A DNA stretch of 36,250 nucleotides from Planctomycetales bacterium (GTDB lineage: Bacteria; Planctomycetota; Planctomycetia; Pirellulales; Lacipirellulaceae): positions 1-36,250 of the forward strand of contig JAGQOU010000235.1 in assembly GCA_020427145.1 (NCBI GenBank), given 5' to 3'. Below, piece after piece: positions 23,712-32,383 of the stretch (position 1 is the stretch's first letter; every line of letters begins with the position of its first letter). Under the pieces are notes generated by a model. It made no database searches. It had not been told where the DNA came from and was given only the letters and a program-made list of their open reading frames with translations. The position numbers and the translations under genes were made by a program.

Positions 23712-26270
23712 CTAAGCGTCAGTATGGCCGATCGGTCGCCGTTGGTCGATTGCTTGCCGGACCGTGCCGAGCAGTTGTTCATCCGTGTAAGGCTTGGCGA
23801 GAAAAGCCTGAGCGTCGCGAATCCGTTGCTCGCCTGTGTCGGGGCGTCGCAGTCCGCTGGTGGCGACAATCGGGATCTCCGCGTCGATCGCCCGAACGGC
23901 GTCGATTGTGGCCTGCCCATCGATGCCGGGCATCATCATGTCGACCAGGATCGCGGCGATTTCGGCGCGGCGCTCCTGAAACAGCGCCATGCCTTCCGCT
24001 CCGCCGGGAGCGGTCAGCACGCGGTAGCCGGCGCCTTGCAGCGTGAAGCGGGCCATGTCGACCAGCAATGGCTCGTCGTCGATGACCAGCACCGTTTCGC
24101 CGCAGCTTGGCGCGGCCGCCTCGCGGGACGCTTCCGCGGCCACCTCCGCTTCGGTCGGAGTCGCCGGGACGTAAATCGTGAACGTGGTGCCCTGCCCGGG
24201 TTCGCTGTAGACGCTCATCGAACCGCCGTGTGCGCGAACGATTCCTAAGCTAGTCGCTAGCCCCAACCCGGTGCCCTGACCCTGCGCCTTGGTCGTAAAG
24301 AACGGATCGAAGACGCGCTCGACGATCTCCGGCGAAATGCCGTGGCCCGTGTCGCTGATCGACAGCGTCACGTAAGGCCCCGGCGGCAGCGAAGCGGCGA
24401 CAGTCGGACGGCCGCTGGCGAGCTGCACATTGGCCAGCGTGAATTGGAGCGAGCCGCCCTCGGGCATCGCGTCGCGGGCGTTGACCGCCAGATTCATCAA
24501 CACTTGAGACAACTCCGTCGGATCGCCGGCGACGCTCCACAGATCGAGCGGACAATCGACCTCGATCGTGATCGACTTGGGCAGCGTGTGCCGCAACATA
24601 CCGACCACCTCGTCCACGACGCGACTGACATCGACATTCTGCCGCTCAGCAGGACCGCCCCCCGCGAAGGAGAGCAACTGCCGAATCATCTCGGCGCCGC
24701 GCTCGGCGCTGGTCCGGATTGTTTCCAGAAGTTGCCGGCGATTTTCAGCGGGCTGCTCGCGCTGCAGCAGTCGTGCGCCCATCAGGATCGGCGTGAGCAC
24801 GTTGTTCAGGTCGTGTGCAATGCCTCCCGTGAGGGTTCCGATGCTCTCCAGTCGCTGATTGCGGCGGTCCACCTGCTCCTGTTTTCGTAGTTCCGTCACG
24901 TCGGTATTGATCACGACTTGCCCGATGACGCGTCCCTCGTCGTCCTTGAGCGCCGATCGTCGCTTCTCGACAACGATCTCGCGATCGCCCTTGGCGAACT
25001 GTTTCACTTCGCCGCGCCACACTCCTGTTTCTGCGAGCATGCGGTCCGCCTCGTCATGCATCGGTTTCCGGCCGTGGGCCAGCAGCTCGACGGCCATTTG
25101 ACCTTGCGCTTCCTCGGGCGACCACCCAAACAGATCCGCGGCGGCCTGATTCCAATATGTAATCCGGCCCTGTTCGTCGCGCAGATAGACCGCTTCGCGG
25201 ATTTGGTCGAGCACCGCCTCTTGCTTGCGAACCTGAGCCCGGTGCTGATCCTCGGTCGTCAAGTCGCGGAACATGGTGGTCAACAACGCCTGCCCCTCGA
25301 CCGCGACCTTGACGATCGAACCCTCCGTCCACATTCGCGAACCGTCGGCACGAAGATAGGCGGAGCGCGCAAAATCATATCGCTGGCTATCGCTGGCGAT
25401 CAACTCGGCAATGATGCGTTGCACCTCGTCACGTTGGTCGGGGGGGATGACGTCGAACACCGAGCGACCGATGAGTTGTTCGTCCTCGTATCCCAGCGCC
25501 TTGGCGGCCGCGGGGTTGACGAGCACGAAACGCAATTCGGCGTCGATGGCCGTGATCCCCGCGATCGAGGCGTCGACAATGGCGTCGAGCCGCTTTCTTT
25601 CGGTCTCGAAACGCATTTCCGCCGCGCGGCGGTGACGCCGATCCGCACGCATGGCCCCGCCAGCCCCGCTGACCAATCCCAGAGTCAGGAGCGTCCCGAC
25701 GAGAATGGACCACTTCGAGACTGCCGCGCGGCGTTCGGCGTGGCGAAGCCGCTCGTCAAGTCGCCGATCTTCCGCGGCCGTGATCGCGTCGAACTCCTGC
25801 CGAATCGCCACCATCAACTGCCGCCCGCGATCGGTCAGCATCCTCTGGACGGCCTGTTCGTAAGCGTCGGGCGCCGACAACTTCCGCAACGCGAGCGTTT
25901 GCGACAATTCGGCGTGTTTCTTCTCCGTTAAATCCTCGATCGTCTGCAGCCGCTGTAACGATTCGGGGTGATCCGCAAAGTGGCCTTCGAGCACTTCGGT
26001 AATCTGGTGCGTGCGTTGCAGGCTGTCGACGTAGGGCTCCAAGTACCGCTCGTCGCCGGTCAACAGGTAGCCGCGCTGGCCAGTTTCTGCATCCTGCAGC
26101 GTCACCAACAACCGGTTGAGCAGCTCGTGCGTCACGTGCGATCGGGCAACGGTGCGTTCGCTGTCGCGACTCACCTGCGTGTTGTGGTAGGTGACTGCCG
26201 ATAGCGCGACGATCGCCAACAGCGAAGCGATGCCGAGCACGGTAGCCCACCAACTGAGACTGCGGCTCAT
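23712..26270 (-). CDS. CHASE3-PAS-PAS hybrid histidine kinase
   Basis: This 852-residue membrane kinase has TM1 at about 8-28, then a CHASE3 sensor (about 30-170, with LLVTLQDAETGQRGYLLTGDERYL) and TM2 at 188-205. Two PAS domains follow (about 225-340 and 345-460), then a HisKA-type dimerisation domain with phospho-His486 in GGIAHDLNN. The HATPase domain has NLAVNARDAM, DTGHGI and GTGLGLA. The protein ends in a receiver with Asp777 (ILVDMMMPG). The GGIAHDLNN motif places it with NtrB-like kinases. ATG 26270 sits just before TM1, although a TTG at 26321 with a GGTGAT-like site is an alternative. It is the likely partner of the response regulator. The C-terminal receiver could tune or reverse phosphate flow. 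The ligand is unknown. Confidence 0.94.
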   Translation of the reverse strand: MSRSLSWWATVLGIASLLAIVALSAVTYHNTQVSRDSERTVARSHVTHELLNRLLVTLQDAETGQRGYLLTGDERYLEPYVDSLQRTHQITEVLEGHFADHPESLQRLQTIEDLTEKKHAELSQTLALRKLSAPDAYEQAVQRMLTDRGRQLMVAIRQEFDAITAAEDRRLDERLRHAERRAAVSKWSILVGTLLTLGLVSGAGGAMRADRRHRRAAEMRFETERKRLDAIVDASIAGITAIDAELRFVLVNPAAAKALGYEDEQLIGRSVFDVIPPDQRDEVQRIIAELIASDSQRYDFARSAYLRADGSRMWTEGSIVKVAVEGQALLTTMFRDLTTEDQHRAQVRKQEAVLDQIREAVYLRDEQGRITYWNQAAADLFGWSPEEAQGQMAVELLAHGRKPMHDEADRMLAETGVWRGEVKQFAKGDREIVVEKRRSALKDDEGRVIGQVVINTDVTELRKQEQVDRRNQRLESIGTLTGGIAHDLNNVLTPILMGARLLQREQPAENRRQLLETIRTSAERGAEMIRQLLSFAGGGPAERQNVDVSRVVDEVVGMLRHTLPKSITIEVDCPLDLWSVAGDPTELSQVLMNLAVNARDAMPEGGSLQFTLANVQLASGRPTVAASLPPGPYVTLSISDTGHGISPEIVERVFDPFFTTKAQGQGTGLGLATSLGIVRAHGGSMSVYSEPGQGTTFTIYVPATPTEAEVAAEASREAAAPSCGETVLVIDDEPLLVDMARFTLQGAGYRVLTAPGGAEGMALFQERRAEIAAILVDMMMPGIDGQATIDAVRAIDAEIPIVATSGLRRPDTGEQRIRDAQAFLAKPYTDEQLLGTVRQAIDQRRPIGHTDA

Positions 26271-26348
26271 AAGTCGAGCGTCCTCGGGCGTTCGCGACGG
26301 GTTCGGCGGAGTAGGCGTCAAGCTATCACCATCGTGCGTAAATTCACG

Positions 26349-26365
26349 GACGGCTGCAAGCCGTC
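26349..26365. repeat. Inverted repeat in the kinase/small-protein divergent region
   Basis: GACGGCT-GCA-AGCCGTC is a perfect 7-base inverted repeat between the divergent hybrid kinase gene (start 26270) and the gene at 26460. It ends 23 bases before the sigma-54-like element. It could be an operator or a short hairpin. Its sequence does not match the palindrome at 22137-22151. Confidence 0.4.
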
Positions 26366-26387
26366 AACCTTCACGACGCGCGGTCGC

Positions 26388-26403
26388 TGGCACGCGAGAT
26401 GCA
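26388..26403 (+). promoter_or_regulatory. Possible second sigma-54 promoter
   Basis: TGGCACG-CGAG-ATGCA has a perfect -24 element and a -12 element with one change (ATGCA for TTGCA). The GG and GC are exactly 10 bases apart. It points towards the gene starting at 26460, with a predicted start near 26413. The -12 deviation makes it weaker than the site at 22057-22073. Confidence 0.45.
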
Positions 26404-26459
26404 GCGACGTTCAAGTGCGCACCGGGATTAATTTTCACCATCGTTGCCGCGTTGTCGCT

Positions 26460-26864
26460 ATGGACGCCACCTCATCTCATCCGTTCTGGACGCTCTACTC
26501 CGAGACTTTTCCCGCCACGCGTTGCGAGTGGGATACTCAGTTCGGCCCGCTGAAGCTCAATCTCAACGGCATTTCCACGGTCCAGGCCCGGTTGATGGCC
26601 AGGGCGACGTGCGGAGCCGAGAGATTGGAGTGGAACGCTGCGGCACATTGGTTGGAGCACTTGGAACAGGAGTTGAATTGCGCGCATTCGCAGGCTCGCC
26701 AAGCCGCCCTGCTGGCCGAGGACGGCAACTGGCAGGACGCAATGCTACGCATTGATCATGCCGTTGAGCGTGACGAGCGGTATCACTGCCCCTCGGCGTG
26801 GCGCGAATTGCAAGCCGCAATCCATCGGCGCGCTCCCTGTATCGAGAGCGAGTTCTCTATCTAG
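26460..26864 (+). CDS. Hypothetical small helical protein divergent from the kinase
   Basis: This 134-residue protein has no signal peptide or membrane helix. Residues 40-121 look helical (STVQARLMARATCGAERLEW and QAALLAEDGNWQDAMLRIDHAVE). They resemble a TPR-like helical pair ending in YHCPSAWRELQAAI. I do not recognise the family. The frame is open from 26334, but ATG 26460 is preferred because upstream residues are Arg/Thr-rich. The ribosome site is poor. A sigma-54-like element lies 57 bases upstream, and the hybrid kinase gene diverges from it, so it may belong to the same regulon (inference). It is convergent with csrA. Confidence 0.6.
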   Translation: MDATSSHPFWTLYSETFPATRCEWDTQFGPLKLNLNGISTVQARLMARATCGAERLEWNAAAHWLEHLEQELNCAHSQARQAALLAEDGNWQDAMLRIDHAVERDERYHCPSAWRELQAAIHRRAPCIESEFSI

Positions 26865-26944
26865 CTCGTCACCGGACTGCGATTCGAAGCGACGAATGCC
26901 CGAGAGCGCGAACGGCGGCCAGCACTCGTTGGATGCCAGACTCT

Positions 26945-27154
26945 TCACGCCACATTCGGCCGCGCGGCGGGCGCTCCCCCGGATTCCTCGCCGATCTCCG
27001 GCGAAGGACAGACGAGTTCGCTACGTCGCACCACAATGCTGACGGGGGCGTCAATCACGAGCGTCACGCGCCCGCCCCGCACCTTGCCCACGCGAACGAC
27101 AATCGCGTCGCCAATGTGTATGGCTTCCTGCTGCCTGCGGGTGAGAACCAACAT
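26945..27154 (-). CDS. csrA: CsrA-family RNA-binding translational regulator
   Basis: This 69-residue protein opens with MLVLTRRQQEAIHIGDAIVV and continues through APVSIVVRRSELV, the complete CsrA fold including the Arg in VVRRSE that contacts GGA motifs. CsrA dimers bind GGA-bearing loops in leaders and block or alter translation. The C-terminus has a 15-20 residue Pro/Ala-rich extension (SPEIGEESGGAPAARPNVA) beyond the usual end. AGGAA lies about 8 bases before ATG 27154. No flagellar or FliW gene is nearby, so its usual antagonist is not seen here. The family call is firm; the targets are unknown. Confidence 0.94.
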   Translation of the reverse strand: MLVLTRRQQEAIHIGDAIVVRVGKVRGGRVTLVIDAPVSIVVRRSELVCPSPEIGEESGGAPAARPNVA

Positions 27155-27282
27155 GACCGGGTTCCTGGGGACTGAGGCTGGTCAAAAATTGTTCAGGCGG
27201 TCAAATAGTGACCGGCGGCGAAGCGGCCTGGGGCGATCGGCGGCCGCTCCGCCAGGGAACAACGATACGTTCGCTCCTCCGG

Positions 27283-27585
27283 TCAATCGTTCGCCTGCTG
27301 TCGCGATTGGGCCCCCTGTACGGCGTTGTCGTCCGTGCGGGCAACCTCGTTCGGTTCGTCGCTGTCAAAATAGATCGTCCCGGCGATAATGGCCGTCAGG
27401 ATGAGCCCGGCGACAGTGCTGAGCGGCACGATCACGAAGATTAACCAGCGATCGGCGCCCTCAAAGTCGATCGACAGGTCGAGAATCCACACTGCGCCCA
27501 GGACAAAACCGGCGACGATCACGCCCTGTGCAATCACATCGCGGAGCCGTCGCTGACACCGAGAATTGAATGGTTCATGGCTCAT
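27283..27585 (-). CDS. Small two-helix membrane protein
   Basis: This 100-residue protein has two clear transmembrane helices, DVIAQGVIVAGFVLGAVWIL (16-35) and VIVPLSTVAGLILTAIIAGT (51-70). Both termini are polar; the C-terminus is acidic and Gln/Asn-rich. I recognise no family. ATG 27585 has CAGG close upstream and leaves a short polar leader; a longer frame to 27675 exists without a good site. It is about 130 bases before csrA on the same strand and divergent from the channel-like gene. The hydrophobic profile makes it likely to be real, but function is unknown. Confidence 0.6.
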   Translation of the reverse strand: MSHEPFNSRCQRRLRDVIAQGVIVAGFVLGAVWILDLSIDFEGADRWLIFVIVPLSTVAGLILTAIIAGTIYFDSDEPNEVARTDDNAVQGAQSRQQAND

Positions 27586-27939
27586 AACCTGGTTTGCACC
27601 ACAAAGGAACGGTGACGTATCGTATGATGTGGCCACGGTGGTCGTCTCCACGAAGCGCCAGTTCGCACGAATCAAATCGTGCGCAGCCGGGGACTGAGTT
27701 GGTACAAGTCAGTGAGAGTTAGCGGTAAGCAAGGTACATTCCACGCACGGCGCGTGCCAAACTTGCGACGATCCTCTGCCGGTTCGGCCTGCGGTTGCGG
27801 CCGAGACGAGTGCCGAGGCGTGAGTGCGGACCGCACGGCTTTCCAACAAGACCGCGGCACGCCAATTGCTTGCACGAGCGAGGCCTCGGCGATCGCCATG
27901 AACTTGGCCTGTCGGTCGCGATTATCGTCGAGCGGATCA
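27586..27939. other. Divergent intergenic stretch with an inverted repeat
   Basis: No gene is supported in these 354 bases. CGCACGA-N6-TCGTGCG (27664-27683) is a perfect 7-base inverted repeat that could be a hairpin or operator for the divergent small membrane protein genes. I see no T-run after it and no clear sigma-70 promoter. A frame reading into the channel-like gene from 27679 is Arg/Cys-rich and unlikely to be translated. Confidence 0.4.
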
Positions 27940-28299
27940 ATGGCTCTCGAAGGCAGACATGAACGACCCGTCGCGCTGGGCGTCTTTTACCTGCGGGTCG
28001 CGCGCTATGCGGCGTGGGGGGCGACGCTGGCAGGGGTCTCGCTGGCGGCCGGCATGCTCGGCTACCGCCACTTCGAGCACCAGTCTTGGCCCGAAGCGTT
28101 CGTCAACTCGGCGATGCTGCTGTCGGCCATGGGCCCTGTGAGCGACCCGCGGACGACCGGGGGCAAGATCTTCGCCGGTTGTTACGCCATCTATTGCGGT
28201 TTGGTGCTGCTGTTCATTGTTGGGCTGCTGGTGACGCCCGTCGCCCATCGGTTACTGCATTTGTTTCACTCCGATCCCGATGACGACCAGGCAGCATGA
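27940..28299 (+). CDS. Small membrane protein resembling a two-helix K+ channel pore, filter missing
   Basis: This 119-residue protein has helices at about 23-41 and 74-98 joined by AFVNSAMLLSAMGPVSDPRT. In two-TM K+ channels the same place holds a pore helix plus TVGYGD and then a polar turn leading into a GK-start helix. Here the helix also begins after TTGGKIF, but the filter is SAMGPVSD, so K+ selectivity is not expected. ATG 27940 begins shortly before the first helix. The stop overlaps the MprF start by 4 bases (ATGA), so the two are translationally coupled. A diverged channel, or a small helper of MprF, are the two readings; neither is proven. Confidence 0.72.
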   Translation: MALEGRHERPVALGVFYLRVARYAAWGATLAGVSLAAGMLGYRHFEHQSWPEAFVNSAMLLSAMGPVSDPRTTGGKIFAGCYAIYCGLVLLFIVGLLVTPVAHRLLHLFHSDPDDDQAA

Positions 28300-30917
28300 G
28301 CAATCACTCGGCAGCGAAAAGCCGCGACGCACACGATTTCCGCGTCGCCGTCGGCGCGTGGATGCCGCGCCTGGCGCCAATCATTGCGCTGAGCGCGTTC
28401 ACCGTGGCCGCTTGGTTGCTGCACCGCGAGTTGGCGGAGTATCGACTGAGCGACGTCCGCAACGCCCTGCGCGCAACGCCAGGCAGTCGAATTGCAATTG
28501 CCGCGGCGCTGACTGTGCTCAATTATTGCGTCCTAGTCGTTTACGAAGGGCTCGCCGTGAAGGCCGCCGGGCGTGAACTGCCCCTTGCCAAGGTTGCACT
28601 CGCTTCATTTCTGGGATTCACCACGTCTTTCAACTTTGGCGCCTTGTTGGGCGGCGCGTCGATTCGTACTCGGCTGTACTCCACCTGGGGGCTCGGGGCG
28701 ACGACGATTCTGAAAATCATCGCATTGTTGGCTGCGGCCTTTTGGTCCGGCATCGCTCTGATTGCCGCCGTGGCGTTCTTGTCGTCCCCGAGCGCCGAGG
28801 GAGGCGCCACGCTGGCAGGGATGCCGTTGCGATATCTGGGGATTGCCTTGGCCGCGGCAGTCGCGGCGTATTTCGTTCTGACTGCCGTGCGCCGCACGCC
28901 GCTACGCATCGGGGCCGTGCAATTCACTCTGCCGCGCTGGCCGATCGCGGTCGCGCAGGCGGCCGTCTCGTCCTTGGACGTGGCCATTGCTGCGAGCGTG
29001 CTGTGGGTTCTATTGCCCCAGGAGTTGGCAATTGGGTACCCGACATTGTTGGCGGGGTATGTGTTAGCGATTCTGGCAACGACGTTTTCGCAAGTCCCCG
29101 GGGGGCTCGGCGTCTTCGAAATTGTCGTTCTGTCGTATATCTCAGTCGCCAATGCTCCGGGCGTGATTGGCGCCGCGCTGCTGTATCGGCTGGTCTACTA
29201 CGTCGTGCCGCTGCTTGTGGCGACCGTTGTCTACGTCGGCCACGAATTGCGTACGCACGACGAGCGACTTCGCGAGGTTGGTGCGGGGGTCGCGCGGTGG
29301 GCGGGGCCAGTCGTGCCCCGCTTGTTGGCGCTGTTGGCGTTCGGATCGGGAGTCGTACTGCTATTGAGTGGGGCGACGCCTCCGTTGCCGGATCGCGTGG
29401 CGGTGCTAAAACAGATTGTACCGCTTGCGGTTCTTGAGTCGGGGCACCTCATGGGCAGCATTGCGGGAACGTTGCTGCTGGTCCTGTCGAGCGGTTTGGC
29501 AAAACGATTTGATTCGGCGTGGTGGACGGCCGTTGTCCTCGTGGCGGCGGGGATCGTCGCGTCGCTCGCCAAGGGGTTGGATTGGGAAGAAGCCTGTTAC
29601 TTGGCCGTGGTGCTCGGTCTGCTGCTGGCGACGCGACGACGCTTCTACCGTCGCGGGTCCCTCTTGCACGCTCCGCTGTCGGCATCGTGGTGGACGGCCG
29701 TGCTCATCGCCGTCGCCGCGGCAATTTGGCTGGGCATGTTCGCTCATAAGCACGTCGAATACTCCGACGATCTGTGGTGGAAAGTGGCGCTGCAGGCCGA
29801 TGCGCCGCGGTTTCTCCGTGCAGGCTTGGCTTCGGTCGTCACCGTGCTGGTGTTCGCGACCTTGTTGTTCGTGCGATCTTCGCGTCCGGAAATGCAGCGA
29901 CCTAGCAACGAGGAATTGGACGAAGCCGCACGCGTGATTGCAAGTCAGCCCGGGACGGTGGGGCACTTGGCGCTCGCCGGCGATAAGTCGCTGTTGTGGA
30001 ACAACCCGCGCACGGCCTTTGTCATGTACGGGGTTCACGGGCGGACGTGGGCGGCTTTGGGCGACCCGGTGGGGCCCGGCGACGAAGCGCCCGAGTTGGC
30101 GTGGCGATTCCATGAAATGGTCGATCGTCACGGCGGTCGAACCGCATTTTACCAGGTCCCGGCCGCCAGCCTCCCGCTTTACCTGCAATTGGGCCTGACG
30201 CCGTTGAAACTGGGGGACGCCGCGCGCGTGCCGCTGGCGACGTTTTCGTACGACGGCCCCCAGCGCAAGCAACTTCGTCAAACGTGGCATCGTTTCGAGC
30301 GCGAGGGATTCGAATTCGAGGTCGTCCCCAGCGCGGCGGTCCCAAGCGTGTTGCCCCGCTTGCGCGAGATTTCCGACGAATGGTTGGCTGCCAAACACGC
30401 TACGGAGAAACAGTATTCCGTGGGATTCTTTGCCGAAGACTACTTGCGACGTTTTCCAGCCGCAGTGGTTCGCAAAGGGGGCGTCATCTATGCGTTCGCC
30501 AACGTTCTGGAAACGAACGCCAAAACAGAACTGTCGATCGACTTGATGCGCCACGCAAGCGACATGCCGAACGGGACGATGGACTATCTATTCGGGCAAC
30601 TCATGCAATGGGGCCGCGATCAGGGCTATCAGCAATTCTCGCTGGGCATGGCGCCGCTCTCGGGGTTGGACCGTCATCCTTTGGCCCCGATCTGGAATCG
30701 GGCCGGCAATGCACTGTTTACCCATGGCGAGCATTTTTACAACTTCGAGGGATTGCGCAGTTACAAAGAGAAGTTCGCCCCAATTTGGGAACCGATGTAT
30801 CTGCTCTACCCCGGTGGAATGAGTTTGCCGCAGGTGCTGCTCGATCTGGCTGCGCTGAGCGCCGGCAGCGTCACGGGAATTGTCGCGAAGCCGCGGCGAC
30901 GCGGTCACAGTCGCTGA
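28296..30917 (+). CDS. mprF: Bifunctional lysylphosphatidylglycerol synthase/flippase (MprF family)
   Basis: This 873-residue protein has an N-terminal flippase half with about 12-14 helices. Landmarks are GFTTSFNFGALLGGASIRTRLYS split near residue 115 and TTFSQVPGGLGVFE near 265. The C-terminal cytosolic synthase half (about 560-850) has LLWNNPRTAFVMYGVHGRTWAALGDPVG in two blocks, YQVPAASLPLY and MPNGTMDYLFGQLMQWG. MprF transfers lysine or alanine from aminoacyl-tRNA to phosphatidylglycerol and flips the product. This lowers the negative charge of the membrane and protects against cationic peptides. The length matches full bifunctional members. ATG 28296 overlaps the previous stop. Efflux genes follow 86 bases downstream, which fits an envelope defence theme. 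Which amino acid it uses cannot be told. Confidence 0.95.
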   Translation: MSNHSAAKSRDAHDFRVAVGAWMPRLAPIIALSAFTVAAWLLHRELAEYRLSDVRNALRATPGSRIAIAAALTVLNYCVLVVYEGLAVKAAGRELPLAKVALASFLGFTTSFNFGALLGGASIRTRLYSTWGLGATTILKIIALLAAAFWSGIALIAAVAFLSSPSAEGGATLAGMPLRYLGIALAAAVAAYFVLTAVRRTPLRIGAVQFTLPRWPIAVAQAAVSSLDVAIAASVLWVLLPQELAIGYPTLLAGYVLAILATTFSQVPGGLGVFEIVVLSYISVANAPGVIGAALLYRLVYYVVPLLVATVVYVGHELRTHDERLREVGAGVARWAGPVVPRLLALLAFGSGVVLLLSGATPPLPDRVAVLKQIVPLAVLESGHLMGSIAGTLLLVLSSGLAKRFDSAWWTAVVLVAAGIVASLAKGLDWEEACYLAVVLGLLLATRRRFYRRGSLLHAPLSASWWTAVLIAVAAAIWLGMFAHKHVEYSDDLWWKVALQADAPRFLRAGLASVVTVLVFATLLFVRSSRPEMQRPSNEELDEAARVIASQPGTVGHLALAGDKSLLWNNPRTAFVMYGVHGRTWAALGDPVGPGDEAPELAWRFHEMVDRHGGRTAFYQVPAASLPLYLQLGLTPLKLGDAARVPLATFSYDGPQRKQLRQTWHRFEREGFEFEVVPSAAVPSVLPRLREISDEWLAAKHATEKQYSVGFFAEDYLRRFPAAVVRKGGVIYAFANVLETNAKTELSIDLMRHASDMPNGTMDYLFGQLMQWGRDQGYQQFSLGMAPLSGLDRHPLAPIWNRAGNALFTHGEHFYNFEGLRSYKEKFAPIWEPMYLLYPGGMSLPQVLLDLAALSAGSVTGIVAKPRRRGHSR

Positions 30918-31003
30918 GAAGCCAAGGGGTGCGTCGCCCGCACGTCGCCGCGTCTGGAGAGACGAGAAAGACCGCCAGCCGGCCCTGACAATTGGATAGG
31001 ACC

Positions 31004-32383
31004 ATGTCAGATTCACGCAGAAGATACCCAGGCCCGGCCGTTGCCGCGGGCATTCTCGTCACCCTCGTGGCGATGGCCGCCTATCGGCCCGTTTGGGACT
31101 GGTTTCAGGCTCGTCCTGCGGCGCCGGCTTCGACGGCGGCAACCGAAACGTTGGCTGTGGAACTGGCGCCAGGCATTGACAACGCGGTCATCGTGAGGCC
31201 CGAGGTCGTCGACCAACTGGGGATCAAGACAGCCGAGGTCGAAAGCGGGGCGCTGGCCGACGAACTTGTGCTTTCTGGGACTTTGGGGATTGACCCCACG
31301 CGATTGCAAGAAGTTCGCACGCGGTTTCCGGGAGAGGTGGTTGAACTGGGGAAAACTGCCGACGGCGCTCGTACGCTGCAATTTGGCGACCCAGTGAAAC
31401 AGGGCCAGTTGCTTGCCGTCGTGTGGAGTCGCGAACTCGGCGAGAAGAAAAGCGAGTTGATCGACGCACTAGTGCAGTTCGAACTCGATACGACGACGCT
31501 CCAACGGCTGGAGGGATTGTATCGCGAGGGCTCGGTTCCCGAGCGCGAGTATCGCGAGGCGGCCCGGGCGGTCGAAGTCGACGCCAACGCTGTGGCGCGC
31601 GTGACCCGCACGCTCCACATGTGGCGGGTTGGCGACGAGGAACTTGCCGCCGTTCAAAACGAAGCAAAACGGCTCATTGCCGATCGTGGCGCCGCACCGG
31701 GCGAAGAAGCGGGGGGCTGGGCGCGAGCCGAGGTTCGGGCAGCCCTCGACGGCGTCTTGCTGGAGTTTAATGTCGCCGTCGGCGACGTCGCGTCGATTGA
31801 CGACATCCTGTTTCAAGTTGGCGACCTGGGACGATTGCAGGTCGTGGCGTTCGCTTACGAAGAGGACCTGCCGAGGCTTGATCGTCTGCCGCCGGAGCAT
31901 CGCGATTGGACCGTAAGCGTGCCTGCTGCGCCACAGCTGCCGGCGCAAATGGGAGCGATTGACCGTTTGGGGCGGATCGTCGATCCCGTACAGCATACGG
32001 TCGCCGTGATGGGCTGGGTCGACAACGCCGCAGGCCTGTTGCGGGGAGGGCAATTTGTGTCGGCCGTCGTCGCACTCCCGCCGCCGCCGGGCGAGGCGAT
32101 CATCCCCGCGACGGCGCTCATCGAAAAAGGCGGCGAGAAACTTGTATTTGTCCAGCAAGACGCCAAGCCGCTGTTCGTCCAGCGTCGTGTCGCCCTTTCA
32201 CGGATTGTCGGGAAGCAAGCATGCATTTTGATCGAACCGCCACTCGACGCCGAACCCGGCGTCACAGGATTGAAGCCAGGCGAGCGCGTGGTTGCCTCCG
32301 GCGCCGTCGAACTGCAACAAGCCCTCGCCGACCTGCAATCCGCCCAGCCCGCGCTCCCGTCGACTGAGGCGCCGGCGTCATGA
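31004..32383 (+). CDS. RND efflux membrane-fusion (periplasmic adaptor) protein
   Basis: This 459-residue adaptor has a membrane anchor at about 11-27 (AVAAGILVTLVAMAAY). The next residues contain the CusB-like opening VDQLGIKTAEVESGAL and a first lipoyl half (RTRFPGEVVELGKTADG). A helical hairpin at about 150-215 and a second lipoyl half (VRAALDGVLLEFNVAVGDV, about 245-265) follow, then beta-barrel and membrane-proximal domains. It links the inner-membrane pump to an outer-membrane channel. ATG 31004 has AGGA only 2 bases away, an unusually short spacing; a TTG at 30992 is the alternative. The stop overlaps the pump gene by 4 bases (ATGA). No outer-membrane factor is in the window. Confidence 0.93.
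   Translation: MSDSRRRYPGPAVAAGILVTLVAMAAYRPVWDWFQARPAAPASTAATETLAVELAPGIDNAVIVRPEVVDQLGIKTAEVESGALADELVLSGTLGIDPTRLQEVRTRFPGEVVELGKTADGARTLQFGDPVKQGQLLAVVWSRELGEKKSELIDALVQFELDTTTLQRLEGLYREGSVPEREYREAARAVEVDANAVARVTRTLHMWRVGDEELAAVQNEAKRLIADRGAAPGEEAGGWARAEVRAALDGVLLEFNVAVGDVASIDDILFQVGDLGRLQVVAFAYEEDLPRLDRLPPEHRDWTVSVPAAPQLPAQMGAIDRLGRIVDPVQHTVAVMGWVDNAAGLLRGGQFVSAVVALPPPPGEAIIPATALIEKGGEKLVFVQQDAKPLFVQRRVALSRIVGKQACILIEPPLDAEPGVTGLKPGERVVASGAVELQQALADLQSAQPALPSTEAPAS

Noticed and set aside
27664..27683. Considered a tRNA fragment or attachment site around CGCACGA-N6-TCGTGCG
   Set aside because: No cloverleaf can be drawn and there is no integrase or flanking repeat. It is kept only as an inverted repeat in the gap description.
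29406..30554. 382-codon minus-strand frame opposite mprF
   Set aside because: Composition typical of antisense reading, and mprF is intact through this region.
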